Part shown: positions 46,858 to 58,265 of the stretch, one piece after another
Position numbering within the stretch: position 1 is the first letter of the stretch
Layout of the letters: every line of letters starts with the position of its first letter
DNA from: Mercenaria mercenaria
Lineage: Eukaryota; Mollusca; Bivalvia; Venerida; Veneridae
Assembly (NCBI RefSeq): GCF_021730395.1
Contig: NC_069363.1
Location: forward strand, 45,437,001-45,501,000
Direction: 5' to 3'
DNA length: 64,000 nucleotides
Position numbers and translations under genes: made by a program
Notes under the pieces: generated by a model
Seen by the model: only the letters and a program-made list of their open reading frames with translations
What the model was told of the DNA's origin: nothing
Database searches by the model: none

Positions 46858-47300
46858 TTGAGCCGCACCATGAGAAAACAAACATAGTGCGTTTGCGACT
46901 AGCATGGATCCAGACCAGCGTGCGCATTCGCGCAGTCTGGGCCCAGTTGTTCGAAACTTTAACAGACTGTTAAACTAATCACCTGTTAAATTTTGATTCA
47001 AAATACTAGTCTTGGTGGGAAACACTAGTTTGATGTTTTATTTTTACTGTAAAGACATTTTAGTGTTTATAAACCTCAAGTCGTACATTTGTTTTTCTGA
47101 GTTTTCTAAAGTGTCAAAATATTAATTTAAAAGTTAATCGGCTGTTAGCTTAATCACCTGTTAAAAGTTTCGAACAACTAGCTCCAGGTCAGGATCCATG
47201 CTGTTCGCTAACGGTTTCTCTAATTGTAATAGTCTTTGAAAGCGGACAGCATGGATCCTGACCAGACTGCGCGGATGCATGCTGGTCGAACAGCTCATTT
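46858..47300. mobile_element. Palindromic MITE (GAGCCGCNCCATGAG family), interrupted
   Basis: TTGAGCCGCACCATGAGAAA, GCATGGATCCAGACCAGC and CGCGCAGTCTGG form the left half. The right half resumes at 47187 with TCAGGATCCATGCTGTTCGC-TAACGG and ends in GACCAGACTGCGCGGATGCA. The intact form is at 47797-48012. An inserted MITE (46941-47186) splits it, and its right terminus is degraded. Confidence 0.8.
46941..47186. mobile_element. MITE inserted in the palindromic MITE
   Basis: GCCCAGTTGTTCGAAACTTT-AACAG at the left is the reverse complement, with a few changes, of CTGTTAAAAGTTTCGAACAA-CTAGC at the right. Inner inverted text (TTAAACTAATCACCTGTTAA / TTAGCTTAATCACCTGTTAA) is partly direct. The target duplication could not be fixed beyond GG. 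Confidence 0.75.
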
Positions 47301-47796
47301 CATGATTTACCATAATTCAGTTGACTGAATCATTTTTCATACTTTTTGCATTCGTTCATCTGATAAAAACAATATTTCAGTAATCCCTTTAAACACGAAG
47401 CGATTTGCGATAACCCGTTCTGTACAACATGATAAACAAGTAGGGGTGGGTGAGTGGACGAGGGGGCGGGGGAGGTGGGTGGCTGTCAAAGAGGCTGCCG
47501 GTCCCTCCTTCCCTTACCAACCACAAACAAGCTAGCTCAAAACAACTGGGCCTGCAATATTTTCATTTATGTCATGGTGGACGACCTGTAAATTAACCCC
47601 CTTTTCTATTCTATTGCATAAAAATATAAGAAAATTATAATTAACCATCATTAGAAGATGATTGTTTTTATTAGATTAGAAGTATTCTTAGAATTGTTTA
47701 GAACAGGAGGCTGGTCACATTGGATTTTACTGGGAGTGAGTGGATAAATATGAGACTTAAATCACATAAAATATAACTCCCTGTCGAATATTAAAA

Positions 47797-48012
47797 TGAG
47801 CCGTTCTATGAGAAAACCAACAAAGTGCGTTTGCGACCAGCATCCGCGCAGTCTGGTCAGGATCCATACTGTTCGCTAACGGTTTCTCTAATTGCAATAG
47901 GCTTCGAGAGAGAACAACATGGATCCTGACCAGACTGCACGGATGTCCAGGCTGGTCTGGATCCATGCTGGTCGCAAACGCTCTAATGTTGGTTTTCTCA
48001 TGGCGCGGCTCA
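47797..48012. mobile_element. Palindromic MITE, intact copy
   Basis: TGAGCCGTTCTATGAGAAAA to TTTTCTCATGGCGCGGCTCA is a nearly full-length palindrome: both halves carry GTTTGCGACCAGCAT, CAGTCTGGTCAGGATCCATR and GTTCGCTAACGG or its complement. The minus-strand frame across it (EPRHEKTNIRAF..., SMDPDQTARM) is a translation of this repeat that also turns up in predicted proteins of other animals; it is not a domain of a host gene here. Confidence 0.85.
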
Positions 48013-48304
48013 AATATTTTTTCAGGTTTATAATAAAATACACAGTGAGTAGAATTTAACAGGATGCAATGAGTATGACTGAGTACTTTACTAACCTTTT
48101 CAACCAATATTTTTTTGGGGGTATGAATCACCATCAACTATAGCTCTGATGGTGTCCGTTGCCACACTTCTCGGACAGGGAGAAACATCTTCCAACGACG
48201 ACACATCGTTCCTGTAACACAAATCTATATTTTAATGGCAGATGGTAACATCTCAAGATGGTGTTTAGTTATCTCTTTTATCTTTTTTTTTTTTTATTTT
48301 TCAG

Positions 48305-50086
48305 ATTGACCTTTGTTACTTCATCGAGATGATTGAAGGAACTTTGTGGCATTAAGTGACGCAGTGAACATTACGACTGTGCGAAGTTAAGATTAGGTTA
48401 TCATGTGCAAACTGATACCTGCTCTAAAATAAAGCTGACACACAGAATAGTTATTGCCTACTGCAATTTACAAGAAAAGCGAATATGCTTTTGCAAAAAG
48501 TGTTATGTTGTTATAGAAAAGAAACGATAATAAAAAGACTGTTATGGTTGGTATGCATATGTTTAACATTCACAGCATATATGTTCCATTTTATGTTTGC
48601 TCTGCCAGTTCGTCACATGACAGGCAATATTTCTCAAAGCAATCAGGTCCGAATCATTGCAAATAGAAACCAAAGTAGCAATACAAACTCACTATATGAA
48701 AATCCTTCAAATTACTTACAATCCGATAGATTTGATTTGATAATCAAAATGGTATATGCATATTTCTATGCTCATAAAAATCAAGTTCCACAAGTAGTGC
48801 AAGTCGCTTATGCCGAACATTTACGAGTATGGAATAATTTCAAAGAATACTGCAACAAAAGAGATAAATCCTGGTTCGATGGAAAATTACCATGCAGAAA
48901 TAAAAATAAAAAATCTGACTTCATTTTATCGTTCCATAAGACCATAGAAAGCACCAAGAATTTAGGATTCAATTCTAGCATGTCAAGGATTCCAATAGAT
49001 AGAAGTGGATTTCTTCTAAATGGTGCACACAGACTAGCAGCTGCAGTAATTTTGTCGGAGGATGCAAGCTTTGAACACCACAAATATACGCGACGTTTTC
49101 ACTGGGGATATAAGTTCTTCAAAAGCCAAGGGATGTTGGAGATGGAGTTAAATGTGGTTATGTTAGAATGGATGAAAATTCAATTGAAGTTGAAGTTCTT
49201 GAACAAAACAGTATCTATTATTTCCGTATTTTCAAACAACCGCGGCAAAGATAAAGCTATGCGTGAAATTGTGAAAGGACGATGCTCAGCAGATAATGAC
49301 ATTTTATATGAAAGAGAAATCAACTTCACTAAAAGCGGAATACGGCAACTGATATCTCATATGTATGGACAACAAACTTGGCTGGAAACTAAAGTTCAAC
49401 AGATGCTGTTAAATTATAATTCAACACACAAAGCATTATTTCTCTTTGTCTATGCAAACGATGCAAGGGCTCTAGTTCAGTGTAAACATGCAATAAGAAA
49501 ACTTTACAATGATAAAGTTTTTAAATCTACAGCTCACATTCCCGATAGCGCAGAGGAGAATTTAATATTAGCAGAAATGATATTAAATCCGAATTCTATA
49601 CAATTCATGAATCACGCTAAGAATGCGTCTGAGTGTAAATTAATTGCGAAAGAAGTTGCCAGTCGTTCATCTATAACACCAGTAAGTACACTACCAGGTA
49701 TATACGTGGGTAGAGATGACGTCATGATTGACTCTGGAACAGTGCTTGGTTTGTTCGGTCTGCGCAAACGAACAGATGTTGACCTTTTATTCTTACATGA
49801 TATTGATAAGTCCTTACTTGGAAGTCGCCATGGAATTTCTGTACAAGCTCATGCTTTTAAGAACAATTCCGTCTCACAAGAACGTGCATGGGGTGAGGAC
49901 CATTTCAGTGACAGTGGGCCAAAGGATGCATGGGATTTATTTTATGATCCTAATAATTTCGGGTACTGTTATGGTATTAAATTTGTATCATTAAAACAGC
50001 TGGTTAGATACAAAATGAAGCGAAATGAGCCAAAAAAGGACAGATTTGATGTAGAGCTTATAAATGAATTCCTGGATACCAATTAA
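48305..50086 (+). CDS. Uncharacterised 533-aa type II membrane protein (GAHR / DVD motifs)
   Basis: The coding frame is 48485-50086 and uninterrupted. A long pyrimidine tract ending TTTTTCAG (to 48304) is a strong splice acceptor, so the exon probably starts at 48305 with an untranslated leader and an upstream 5' UTR exon. A short basic N-terminus is followed by one membrane segment at residues 19-41 (LLWLVCICLTFTAYMFHFMF), a signal anchor. The rest, with sequons at N48, N62, N163, N240, N280, N312, N380 and N460, is probably in the ER/Golgi lumen or outside the cell. Residues 170-190 (PIDRSGFLLNGAHRLAAAVI) resemble a ParB/sulfiredoxin-like motif. Residues 417-436 (SGTVLGLFGLRKRTDVDLLF) resemble a nucleotidyltransferase G-S...DxD signature. 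Residues 350-378 (AHIPDSAEENLILAEMILNP) are a separate block. These fold suggestions are inference; function and substrate are unknown. Confidence 0.75.
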
Positions 50087-50198
50087 ATGAATATTTTAAC
50101 TTGATTTAGAACGGATGTATATTACACTGCAACATCTTATGTCAATATTTGGTATGATAATGTAAGGAGTGAACAGGACAGACAGAACAGATTTTTAT

Positions 50199-51914
50199 TG
50201 TGCCCCCCCCCCTCCCCCTCCCATGAGTGGTGGGGGCGGCATATAGATTTGGTCTTATCCGTGCGTGCGTCCGTCCGTCCGTCCGAAGGTCGTGACGCGC
50301 CTAGCTCGAATAGTATTTGATACAAATTGATGGAACCTTGCATGAGTGTTTATCATGATATGAACTTGCGCGCCTCCTATTTTTCGTCTGGCTTTGCCCC
50401 CTATTTTCAGAGTTATGGCCCCTGAAATAGTCAAAAATGCACATTTTCACCTTGTGACACGCCTAGCTCAAAAAGTATTCGATATAAATTGATGAAACCT
50501 TGCATGAGTCTTAATCATGATATGAACTTGCGCACCTCCTATTTTTCATCTGGCTCCGCCCCCTATTTTTAGAGTTATGGCCCCTAAAATAGTCAAAAAT
50601 GTACATTTTCACCTTGTGACATGTCTAGCTCAAAAAGTATTTGATATAGATACAAGAAACCTTGCATGAGTCTTGATTATGATATGAACTTGCGCACCTC
50701 CTATTTTTCATCTGGCTTTGCCCCCAATTTTCAGAGTTATGGCCCCTGAAATAGTAAAAAATGCGTATTTTCACCTTGTGACACGCCTAGCTCAAAAAGT
50801 GTTTGATATAGATTCATGACACCTTGCATGAGTCTTGATCATGATATGAACTTGCGCACCTTTCAATTTTTCATTGGGTCGGCCCCTTATTTTCAGAGTA
50901 ATGGCCCCTGAATAGTCAAAAATGCACATTTTTACCTTGTGACATGTCTAGCTCAAAAAGTATTTGATATAGATTCATGAAAAACTTTCATGAGTCTTAA
51001 TTCTGATATGAACTTGTGCACCTCCTATTTTTCATTTGGGTCCGCCCCCTATTTTTAGAGTTATGGCCCCTGAAATAGTCAGAAATACACATTTTCACCT
51101 TGTGATGCAGCTAGCTCAAAAAGTATTTAATATAAATGGTTGAAAACTTGCATAAGTCTTTATCATGATATGAATTTGCACACCTCTAATTTTTTGGCTG
51201 GCTCCACCCCCTATTTTTAAAGTTATGGCCCCTGAAATAGTCAAAAATGCACATTTGTACCTTGTGACATGTCTAGCTCAAAAAGTATTTGATATAGATT
51301 CATGAAAAACTTGCATGAGTCTTAATTCTGATATGAACTTGTGCACCTCCTATTTTTCATTTGGGTCCGCCCCCTATTTTTAGAGTTATGGCCCCTGAAA
51401 TAGTCAGAAATACACATTTTCACCTTGTGATGCAGCTAGCTCAAAAAGTATTTAATATAAATGGTTGAAAACTTGCATAACTCTTTATCATGATATGAAT
51501 TTGCACACCTCTAATTTTTTGGCTGGCTCCACCCCCTATTTTTAAAGTTATGGCCCCTGAAATAGTAAAAAAAATGCACTTTTTCACCAAATTATGTGCC
51601 TAGCTCAAAAAGTATCAGACGTAAATTCAGGAAACCTTGCTGGAGTCTTTATTGTGATGTGAACTTGCACACTTGGCATTCCTCTTGAGAATCTTAGCTC
51701 TTATTACAGAGTTATAGCCCGTGAAATAACCAAAATAGTGGATTTTTTGTTTGTGATGCTCATAGCTCAAAAAATTAAGGGCCTAGAATAATGAATCATT
51801 TTCATAAAATGATTGTTGAGGCTATACCCCATTAAGACATTTGAATTATTGGCCCTCATTTATGACAAATGTACCAGTGGGGGCACACCCTGTGTCCTAC
51901 AGACACATTCTAGT
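50199..51914 (+). mobile_element. Helentron-like element, C-rich, about nine 160-bp units
   Basis: Starts ATTGTGCCCCCCCCCC with CCCATGAGTGGTGGGGGCGG, then CGTGCGTGCGTCCGTCCGTC. Units carry CACCTTGTGACACGCCTAGC, TCAAAAAGTATTTGATATA, CTTGCATGAGTCTT, ATGATATGAACTTGCGCACC and AGTTATGGCCCCTGAAATAG. The end has GTGGGGGCACA (inverted copy of the start), a hairpin TGTGTC-CTACA-GACACA and TTCTAGTT. It begins about 110 bp downstream of the 533-residue gene, so it may lie in that gene's 3' UTR. Confidence 0.8.
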
Positions 51915-51919
51915 TTCAA

Positions 51920-54385
51920 CACAAATGACCAGAACACATTGATTCATAGTGGTAATTTAATGACAGAATATATGCTATGTAGTTCTAGTTTGGATATTGA
52001 AATAGTGTAATATAGAGTATGTTTGGTGGCAAAAGGAGCAACCAATGCATTTTATACACGATATTAAGGGAACCCTATAATTACAATACTCAGACCGCAA
52101 TTCTTTGCAGATAGCAACATTTCATTTCTATTTCATATTAATTGCTATATTTTATCAGGTTTGATTAATTGCATCGTAAGATATCTCAAAAGCAAATAAA
52201 TCGTTTCTTAAAGACAGCTTTTGGAATGCTTCTGTGCGTGTAAATATTTCAACGGGAATTGTGATGTACCATGTTAAAGTGTATATTCAGTATTCTGTAC
52301 TGTATCCGTTTTATTTTCAATGTCACATCGACCTACTTGTAGCAATCAAGATATGTAAAAGAATTGAACAAATATATAGCAGAAAGGTGTTTATATCAAA
52401 TTAAACATTCTGAATCAGTTATACGCCATGCAGAATAATTCACTCTGGTTACGCCTGTACGTGAAATTATTTCAAACTGCATATGACTTCTTCGGTTTGT
52501 TTCACGCTTATGCTTTATCACTTAATAAACACAAAAGTTTTTCGCGTGGTTTATCGTCTGATTTACTACTGTTCAGAGTTCAGATGGGCAGGAAGTTAAT
52601 CATATGGACTTGTAAATATCCAAACATTTGACCAATTAACTGTTGAATATCAGACAATAAAACAGGAGAAGATCTCAGTTATTTTCATTTTAATATGCTC
52701 ATAGGAATATTATTATTAAAATTATGCTGAAATATATTCATCTAAGCAGCAGTGAATCGGACGTCAGCTGGCAATTTTACGTCATAAGTGACATCATAAT
52801 GGCCATTCACCGGTCCGCACTCCTAAACCGTTGTATATCTGAGAAATTTAATATACAACGTTTGAAAGTCTTCTTTGATGAACTGACAAAAATCGAGCGA
52901 TGTTAGAATTTCATAATATAATAATTCTAATTCTGCAATATAATAAATCATTTTACGTTTTTGACAGAGAATGTTTAAACAACGCCTAACGACTGTGGCT
53001 AGTTGTGATGACTTAATATATACCTAACACGAATTTTCATTGTATTTGTTTACTCTGTCATATGATTATATATTTATCAACAAATAATGACCAGAAAGAA
53101 ATTGTTCCAACTAAATGTTTTTTGACTGAAATCTACTTCTTAAAGGGAAGGAATGCCTAACAATAAGCTGGGTTTATATGAAAGCGATTGTCCAGTCATT
53201 CATAATATTGAAATCGCTTTTGGAGAGATATTTTGAAATTCAAGAATATTGCTAAATATAGCAGCCATTTCTAGTGTGTTTATGACGTCATTTATACTCC
53301 GTCGTATTAATTCATTTAGTAAGTACCTTTGAGATAGGTAAATTTCTATAGATTCTTGACTTTAAGATGTTAAACATGATCATTTCTTTCGTTCTAGTTA
53401 GAAAACGTAGAGAACGTAGAGGAATTGTTTACAAACTAAAGAAATACAGTTACAGCAAATATGTAAAAATGAATTAAATTCGCCATTTTTAATGTTACCA
53501 TGGATACGAATGACTATCATTTTTATAAATCATTGAAATGATGTTTCTTATTTCTTAGCCGATTTCGAAAATTCTTTCACTGCCTTAGATATTTTAAGAG
53601 GGTCTCTCAGATTCAGATGAAATCAACACTGAAACAACGCTGCCTTTCCTTTTAAAAAAACTTATCTGAAAAGAACCGATCTAAAATTTCAAAAACATCA
53701 GTATTCTGTAAAATAAAAATACATTCTTAAGATTTTTATCTTATTTCATCAGTAGTGGTTCGAAATAAATGCAGAAAAATAATCAAATATATCAATAACA
53801 TTGAATTTGTTCTTTTGATCTTCAGTTTTTCAAATCACCTATGTTTAGATGAATATATGATCGCTCAAAACAAACGTCCTGGTTATTTCACCAGATATGT
53901 TAGCTAGTATTTGCACGTTATATATAGCATTTGTACTGACTTTCTGTACATATAATAGTTTAACTATAAATCAGTAAAATGCGCGAAGTTTACAATATAA
54001 GGCATTCTAACTGTGTGTTTGAAATATAAAATATCCAGAAGTATACTGTCAATCACGATGTTTCAATTATATCTACAACAAAACCCCAAGGTTATCAAAG
54101 GGTATTGATTCACTTAATTCTTCAACAGACTCATAAGAACATGTAGCCATGCCGACGTAGAATTACTAACCTTGACACGATTTAGTGCCTTTGGGTATAT
54201 GGCCAGCTCGTTTATTAATAAGTTATACAGTTTTTGATAAAAAAGAACTCGAATTTATTCGTAATATTACAAAATACAGTGGTTCGGTAAGTATAACATC
54301 CATACATTGGAGTCCAGTAAATACTGGTATATTTGGTAACCTATTAGAAAATGTATGTAAATCTATCATGTACCGTTTAGTTTGT
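51920..54385. other. AT-rich intergenic DNA
   Basis: No gene supported. Near 52740-52860, ACGTCAGCTGGCAATTTTAC and a GTTGTATATCTGAG / ATACAACG pair are unremarkable. Confidence 0.4.
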
Positions 54386-54389
54386 CTTT

Positions 54390-55690
54390 CTAGTACCGTT
54401 TAGTTTATGCCTATTTTGTCCCGTTTAGTTTATGTTTATCTTGTACCACTTAGTTTATGTTTATCTTGTACCGTTTAGTTTGTTTATCTTGTACCACTTA
54501 GTTTATGTTTATCTTGTATCACTTGGTTTAAGTTTATCATCATTTAGTTTATGCTATCTTGTACCACTTAGTTTATGTTTATCTTGTACCACTTGGTTTA
54601 AGTTCATCATGCACCACTTAGTTTATGGCTATCTTGTACCACTTAGTTTATGTTTATCTTGTACCAATTGGTTTAAGTTAATCATGCACCAATTAGTTTA
54701 TGGCTATCTTGTACCACTTAGTTTATGTTTATCTTGTACCACTTGGTTTAAGTTTATCATGTACCACTTAGTTTATGGCTATCTTGTACCACTTAGTTTA
54801 TGTTTATCTTGTACCGCTTAATTGATGGCATTCATCTACCGTTTAATTTGTATCTATCTTTTACCATTTAGTTTATGACTATCTCGTACCATTTAGTTTA
54901 TGGCTATCTTGTACCACTTAGTTTATTGCTATCTTGTACTATTTAGGTTTATATGTATCTTGTATCATTAGGTTTATATGTATCTTGTACCGTTTAGTTT
55001 ATGACTATCTTCTACCACTTAGTTTATGTTTATCTTGTACCACTTGGTTTAAGTTCATCATGCACCACTTAGTTTATGGCTATCTTGTACCACTTAGTTT
55101 ATGTTTATCTTGTACCAATTGGTTTAAGTTAATCATGCACCATTTAGTTTATGGCTATCTTGTACCACTTAGTTTATGTTTATCTTGTACCACTTGGCTT
55201 AAGTTTATCATGCACCACTTAATTGATGGCAATCATCTACCGTTTAGTTTGTATTTATCTTTTACCATTTAGTTTATGACTATCTCGTACCATTTAGTTT
55301 ATGGCTACCTTGTACCACTTAGTTTATGGCTATCTTGTACTATTTAGGTTTATATGTATATTGTACCATTGAGTTTATACGTATCTTGTACCATTTAGTT
55401 TATGACTATCTTCTACCACTTAATTTATGGCTATCTTGTACTATTTAGTTTTTATATGTATCTTGTACCATTTAGTTTATGAGAATGTTGTGTCTACTTT
55501 GTACCGATTAATTCATGTCTATATTGTACTGCTTAGTGTATGTCTACCTTAAGTGTAGTTTTTACTATCTTGTATCATTTAGTTTCTGTCTACTTTGTAC
55601 CGTTTACTTTATGACTACTTTGTACATTTACTCTTTATCTATCTTGTACCATTCAGTTTATGTCTATCTTGTACTTATGTCTGCATTTTA
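54390..55690 (+). repeat. 25-bp minisatellite with higher-order structure
   Basis: About 50 units of CTTGTACCACTTAGTTTATG-TTTAT with variants (ATGCACCACT..., GGTTTAAGTTCATC). Because 3 x 25 nt is 25 codons, frames stay open and give repetitive VYVYLVPLSLCLSCTTWFKF-type translations that are not proteins. Trimeric 75-bp blocks recur, and a block of about 250 bp near 54565-54810 is repeated near 55015-55260. Confidence 0.9.
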
Positions 55691-55885
55691 TCGTAACTGA
55701 TATTGCAAGCCTAAAGTAATAAAGTAAACAATATTTTTTTTCATTTATTATTTCAAATCCTTTATTGGAGGCTCTTATACTCTACACTTATTCTGCATGA
55801 TTTTAGCTTCAAAACTTATAAGCTCTGACTTGATATATCTAATAAAGGTTTGCAATTCGACCATATTACTAGCAGAATATATATA

Positions 55886-56213
55886 CTGGACGTCATTGAA
55901 AAGTTACCACTTAATATATACCTCTTTACTTTTTTATACAATATCGACGTCACTTTTTCATGGTCTGTGCGCGGTCTATTACTCATAGACCCTGTCTGAT
56001 TGTCTCCTAACCCATTTCATGACTGTCGGGTGAGAACAGCACATACGACGTGCAATTTCACGACATGAACGTTCGGCGTCAACCATGCCAATCTTTACAC
56101 CAGTGACGTCTCAGTTGCGTCAAAAATGTAGTCGTGTTATGCTTTTAACATAGTCCAATATGATTTTTAAAATATAAGGGCCATTAGGGTGGTAACTTTT
56201 CAGTGACGCTGAG
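55886..56213 (-). mobile_element. Tc1-like non-autonomous element with HTH remnant
   Basis: CTGGACGTCATTGAAAAGTT-ACCAC at the left is the reverse complement of GTGGTAACTTTTCAGTGACG-CTGAG at the right, with TA at both outer edges. The minus strand encodes IGMVDAERSCREIARRMCCS-HPTVMKWVRRQSDR near 56000-56100, the first helix-turn-helix of a Tc1 transposase. The catalytic DDE part is absent. Confidence 0.8.
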
Positions 56214-56219
56214 TATATA

Positions 56220-57070
56220 TTTATGTTTTACCAGATCATAACAAGTGAGGATGCCAATGGTTTAGAAAATAGATACTGCCCTACAAATTTATTAACTTAT
56301 TATCTACATAAATGAATAGAATGAACATGAAAAATGAATATTCACACAAAGAAAACAAAAGAAAAACACAACAAAGGAACGTTTGTTTTATCGTTGGTTT
56401 AAACACATACACAAAGATAATTTGATATAGCTAAGGACGTTCGGTAAAATAGATCAGAAATAGTTTCAAAATCAGGAAAACGAGCGTTTTACATACACTT
56501 TGTGTTAATTCTTAAGAATAATACATAGTTGAAATGGAATGTCTAGATTTTAGTTTTCAGTTGTAACAATGATGAAAACATGAGGGCAATTAAATAATAT
56601 ATGACAATGAAGCTGTTTAAGCTTTAAAGTTATTCCAGAAGGTTTCTTGTTTTGATTTTATAAGAGACCACAAGTTGAGGAGTTTAAATAAATTTAGATA
56701 TTTATTATCCCATGATGCAAGGCAATTCGAGAATAATTCGTACTTAGTATGTGTTATTATTGTTTAGAACTGATTACGTTTAATCTAATCTGATATTATA
56801 ATAAAAATATTACACCTTAATGTATGTATTTACAATCTGTAGTGACGTTTGTGAGAAAAAATCCAGTTATGCACAAATTAACGCTTTTTAAAACCCCTTC
56901 ATTAAATTTGTATTTATATCAGAGAATATGAATCCGGTGTTTCTTTTCATATAGTTTACTGACTCTTAGTGAAAACTGGACTTTAAGCTTTGCTTATCGA
57001 ATCATATCAATTATACTAAGAAACTTTGATAATGTGGCAGTTGATCTCAATACAATCGACACTGTTTATT
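56220..57070. other. AT-rich intergenic DNA
   Basis: No gene or repeat recognised. Confidence 0.4.
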
Positions 57071-57609
57071 TTCTTGCACACCGGACTGGCGTTTCCGGTG
57101 ATTTTACCCATGCCGGTGTAATGAAGTATTTCGACCCCCATAGAATAACGACACCCCGGTCATTATTCTATAGAAAATGTGACTCCTTTCCTGTAAAATA
57201 TTGACTCTCCTTATAAAAAACTGACTCCCTTTGAAAACTCTATAGAATAACGACCCCCCGGTCTTTATTCTATAGAAAAACTGACCCCTCCAAGTAAAAT
57301 ACTGACTCCCTAAAGATGACTCCCTTCGAATCTCATAGAATAACGACCTCGGTTATTATTCTATAGAAAAAGTGACTCCTTCCTTCCATGTAAAATACTC
57401 ACTGCCGAAATTACTACATTCGAACTCTCATACAATATCGATTCCCGGACATTATTCTATTTAAAAAAGTTACTCTTTCCGTGTAAAACACCGGCTCCTA
57501 AAAAGACTTTCGACGATAATATCTATTAAAAAGTGATCCCCACCAAACCTAACGGACAATTTTACTAGATCTACAACTCTAATACCCTCCATTGCCAATA
57601 GTTAACATT

Positions 57610-57687
57610 TTGATTGTACTACTACTACTACTGGCGCCGCTACTTCTATTGCTATTACTACATGTACTTCTTCTTCTTCTTCTTCTT

Positions 57688-57721
<34 letters not shown>

Positions 57722-57885
57722 TACTACTACTACAACTGCTACTACTGATACTACTATACCTGCTTCCACTAATACGTCTTGTACATCTACCTCTTCTTCT
57801 CCTGCTGCTGTTGTTGCTCTCACTTATTCCTCTGCTGCTGCTGCTGCTGCTGCAGCTGCTGCTACTGCAACTGCCACTACCACAG

Positions 57886-57921
<36 letters not shown>

Positions 57922-57957
57922 TCTATTGTTGCCGCTACCGTACTTTACTGCCACTGC
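57610..57957. repeat. CTA/CTG/CTT trinucleotide repeat
   Basis: Long mixed (CTA)n, (CTT)n and (CTG)n tract inside the TIR element. The poly-Leu frame on the plus strand and the Val/Glu-rich frame on the minus strand are translations of this tract, not genes. Confidence 0.95.
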
Positions 57958-58194
57958 TAAGTATTGCAACTTCTATTAATAATAAGTTCTATGCTAGCAG
58001 TTTCTTGTGCAGTTTTCTTCTGAAGAATTACTTCATACCGAAGTTTGAAGGGATTATTGACACTGGTGTGTTTTGTGAACGTATTGTGAATTGCTATTTT
58101 CCTGATATTCCTGATACAGCGTCTAGAAATAGAATCCCTTTTTCCGTTGCGGAATGCTCTGATTTCTGTGTCAAGTGATGGTATCTGGGGCTAA

Positions 58195-58265
58195 TGGTCA
58201 AACGGAAGGACGGACGGACGGACAAGGGCAAATCTATATGCCCCCTCCCCCGAGTGGGGGCATAA
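58195..58265 (-). mobile_element. C-rich element terminal fragment
   Basis: The minus strand reads TATGCCCCCACTCGGGGGAG-GGGGCATATAG then CCGTCCGTCCGTCCTTCCG, the 5' end of a C-rich tandem-repeat element without its array. Confidence 0.7.

Noticed and set aside
47757-48137. 126-codon minus-strand frame with a familiar peptide
   Set aside because: The familiar part (EPRHEKTNIRAF, SMDPDQTARM) is translated palindromic MITE.
54432-55272. Two repetitive frames that look like multi-pass membrane proteins
   Set aside because: They follow exactly the 25-bp minisatellite, whose 75-nt trimer keeps a frame open; no start context or codon constraint.
57592-57960. 122-codon poly-leucine frame and the opposite Val/Glu-rich frame
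   Set aside because: Direct translation of a CTA/CTG/CTT microsatellite.
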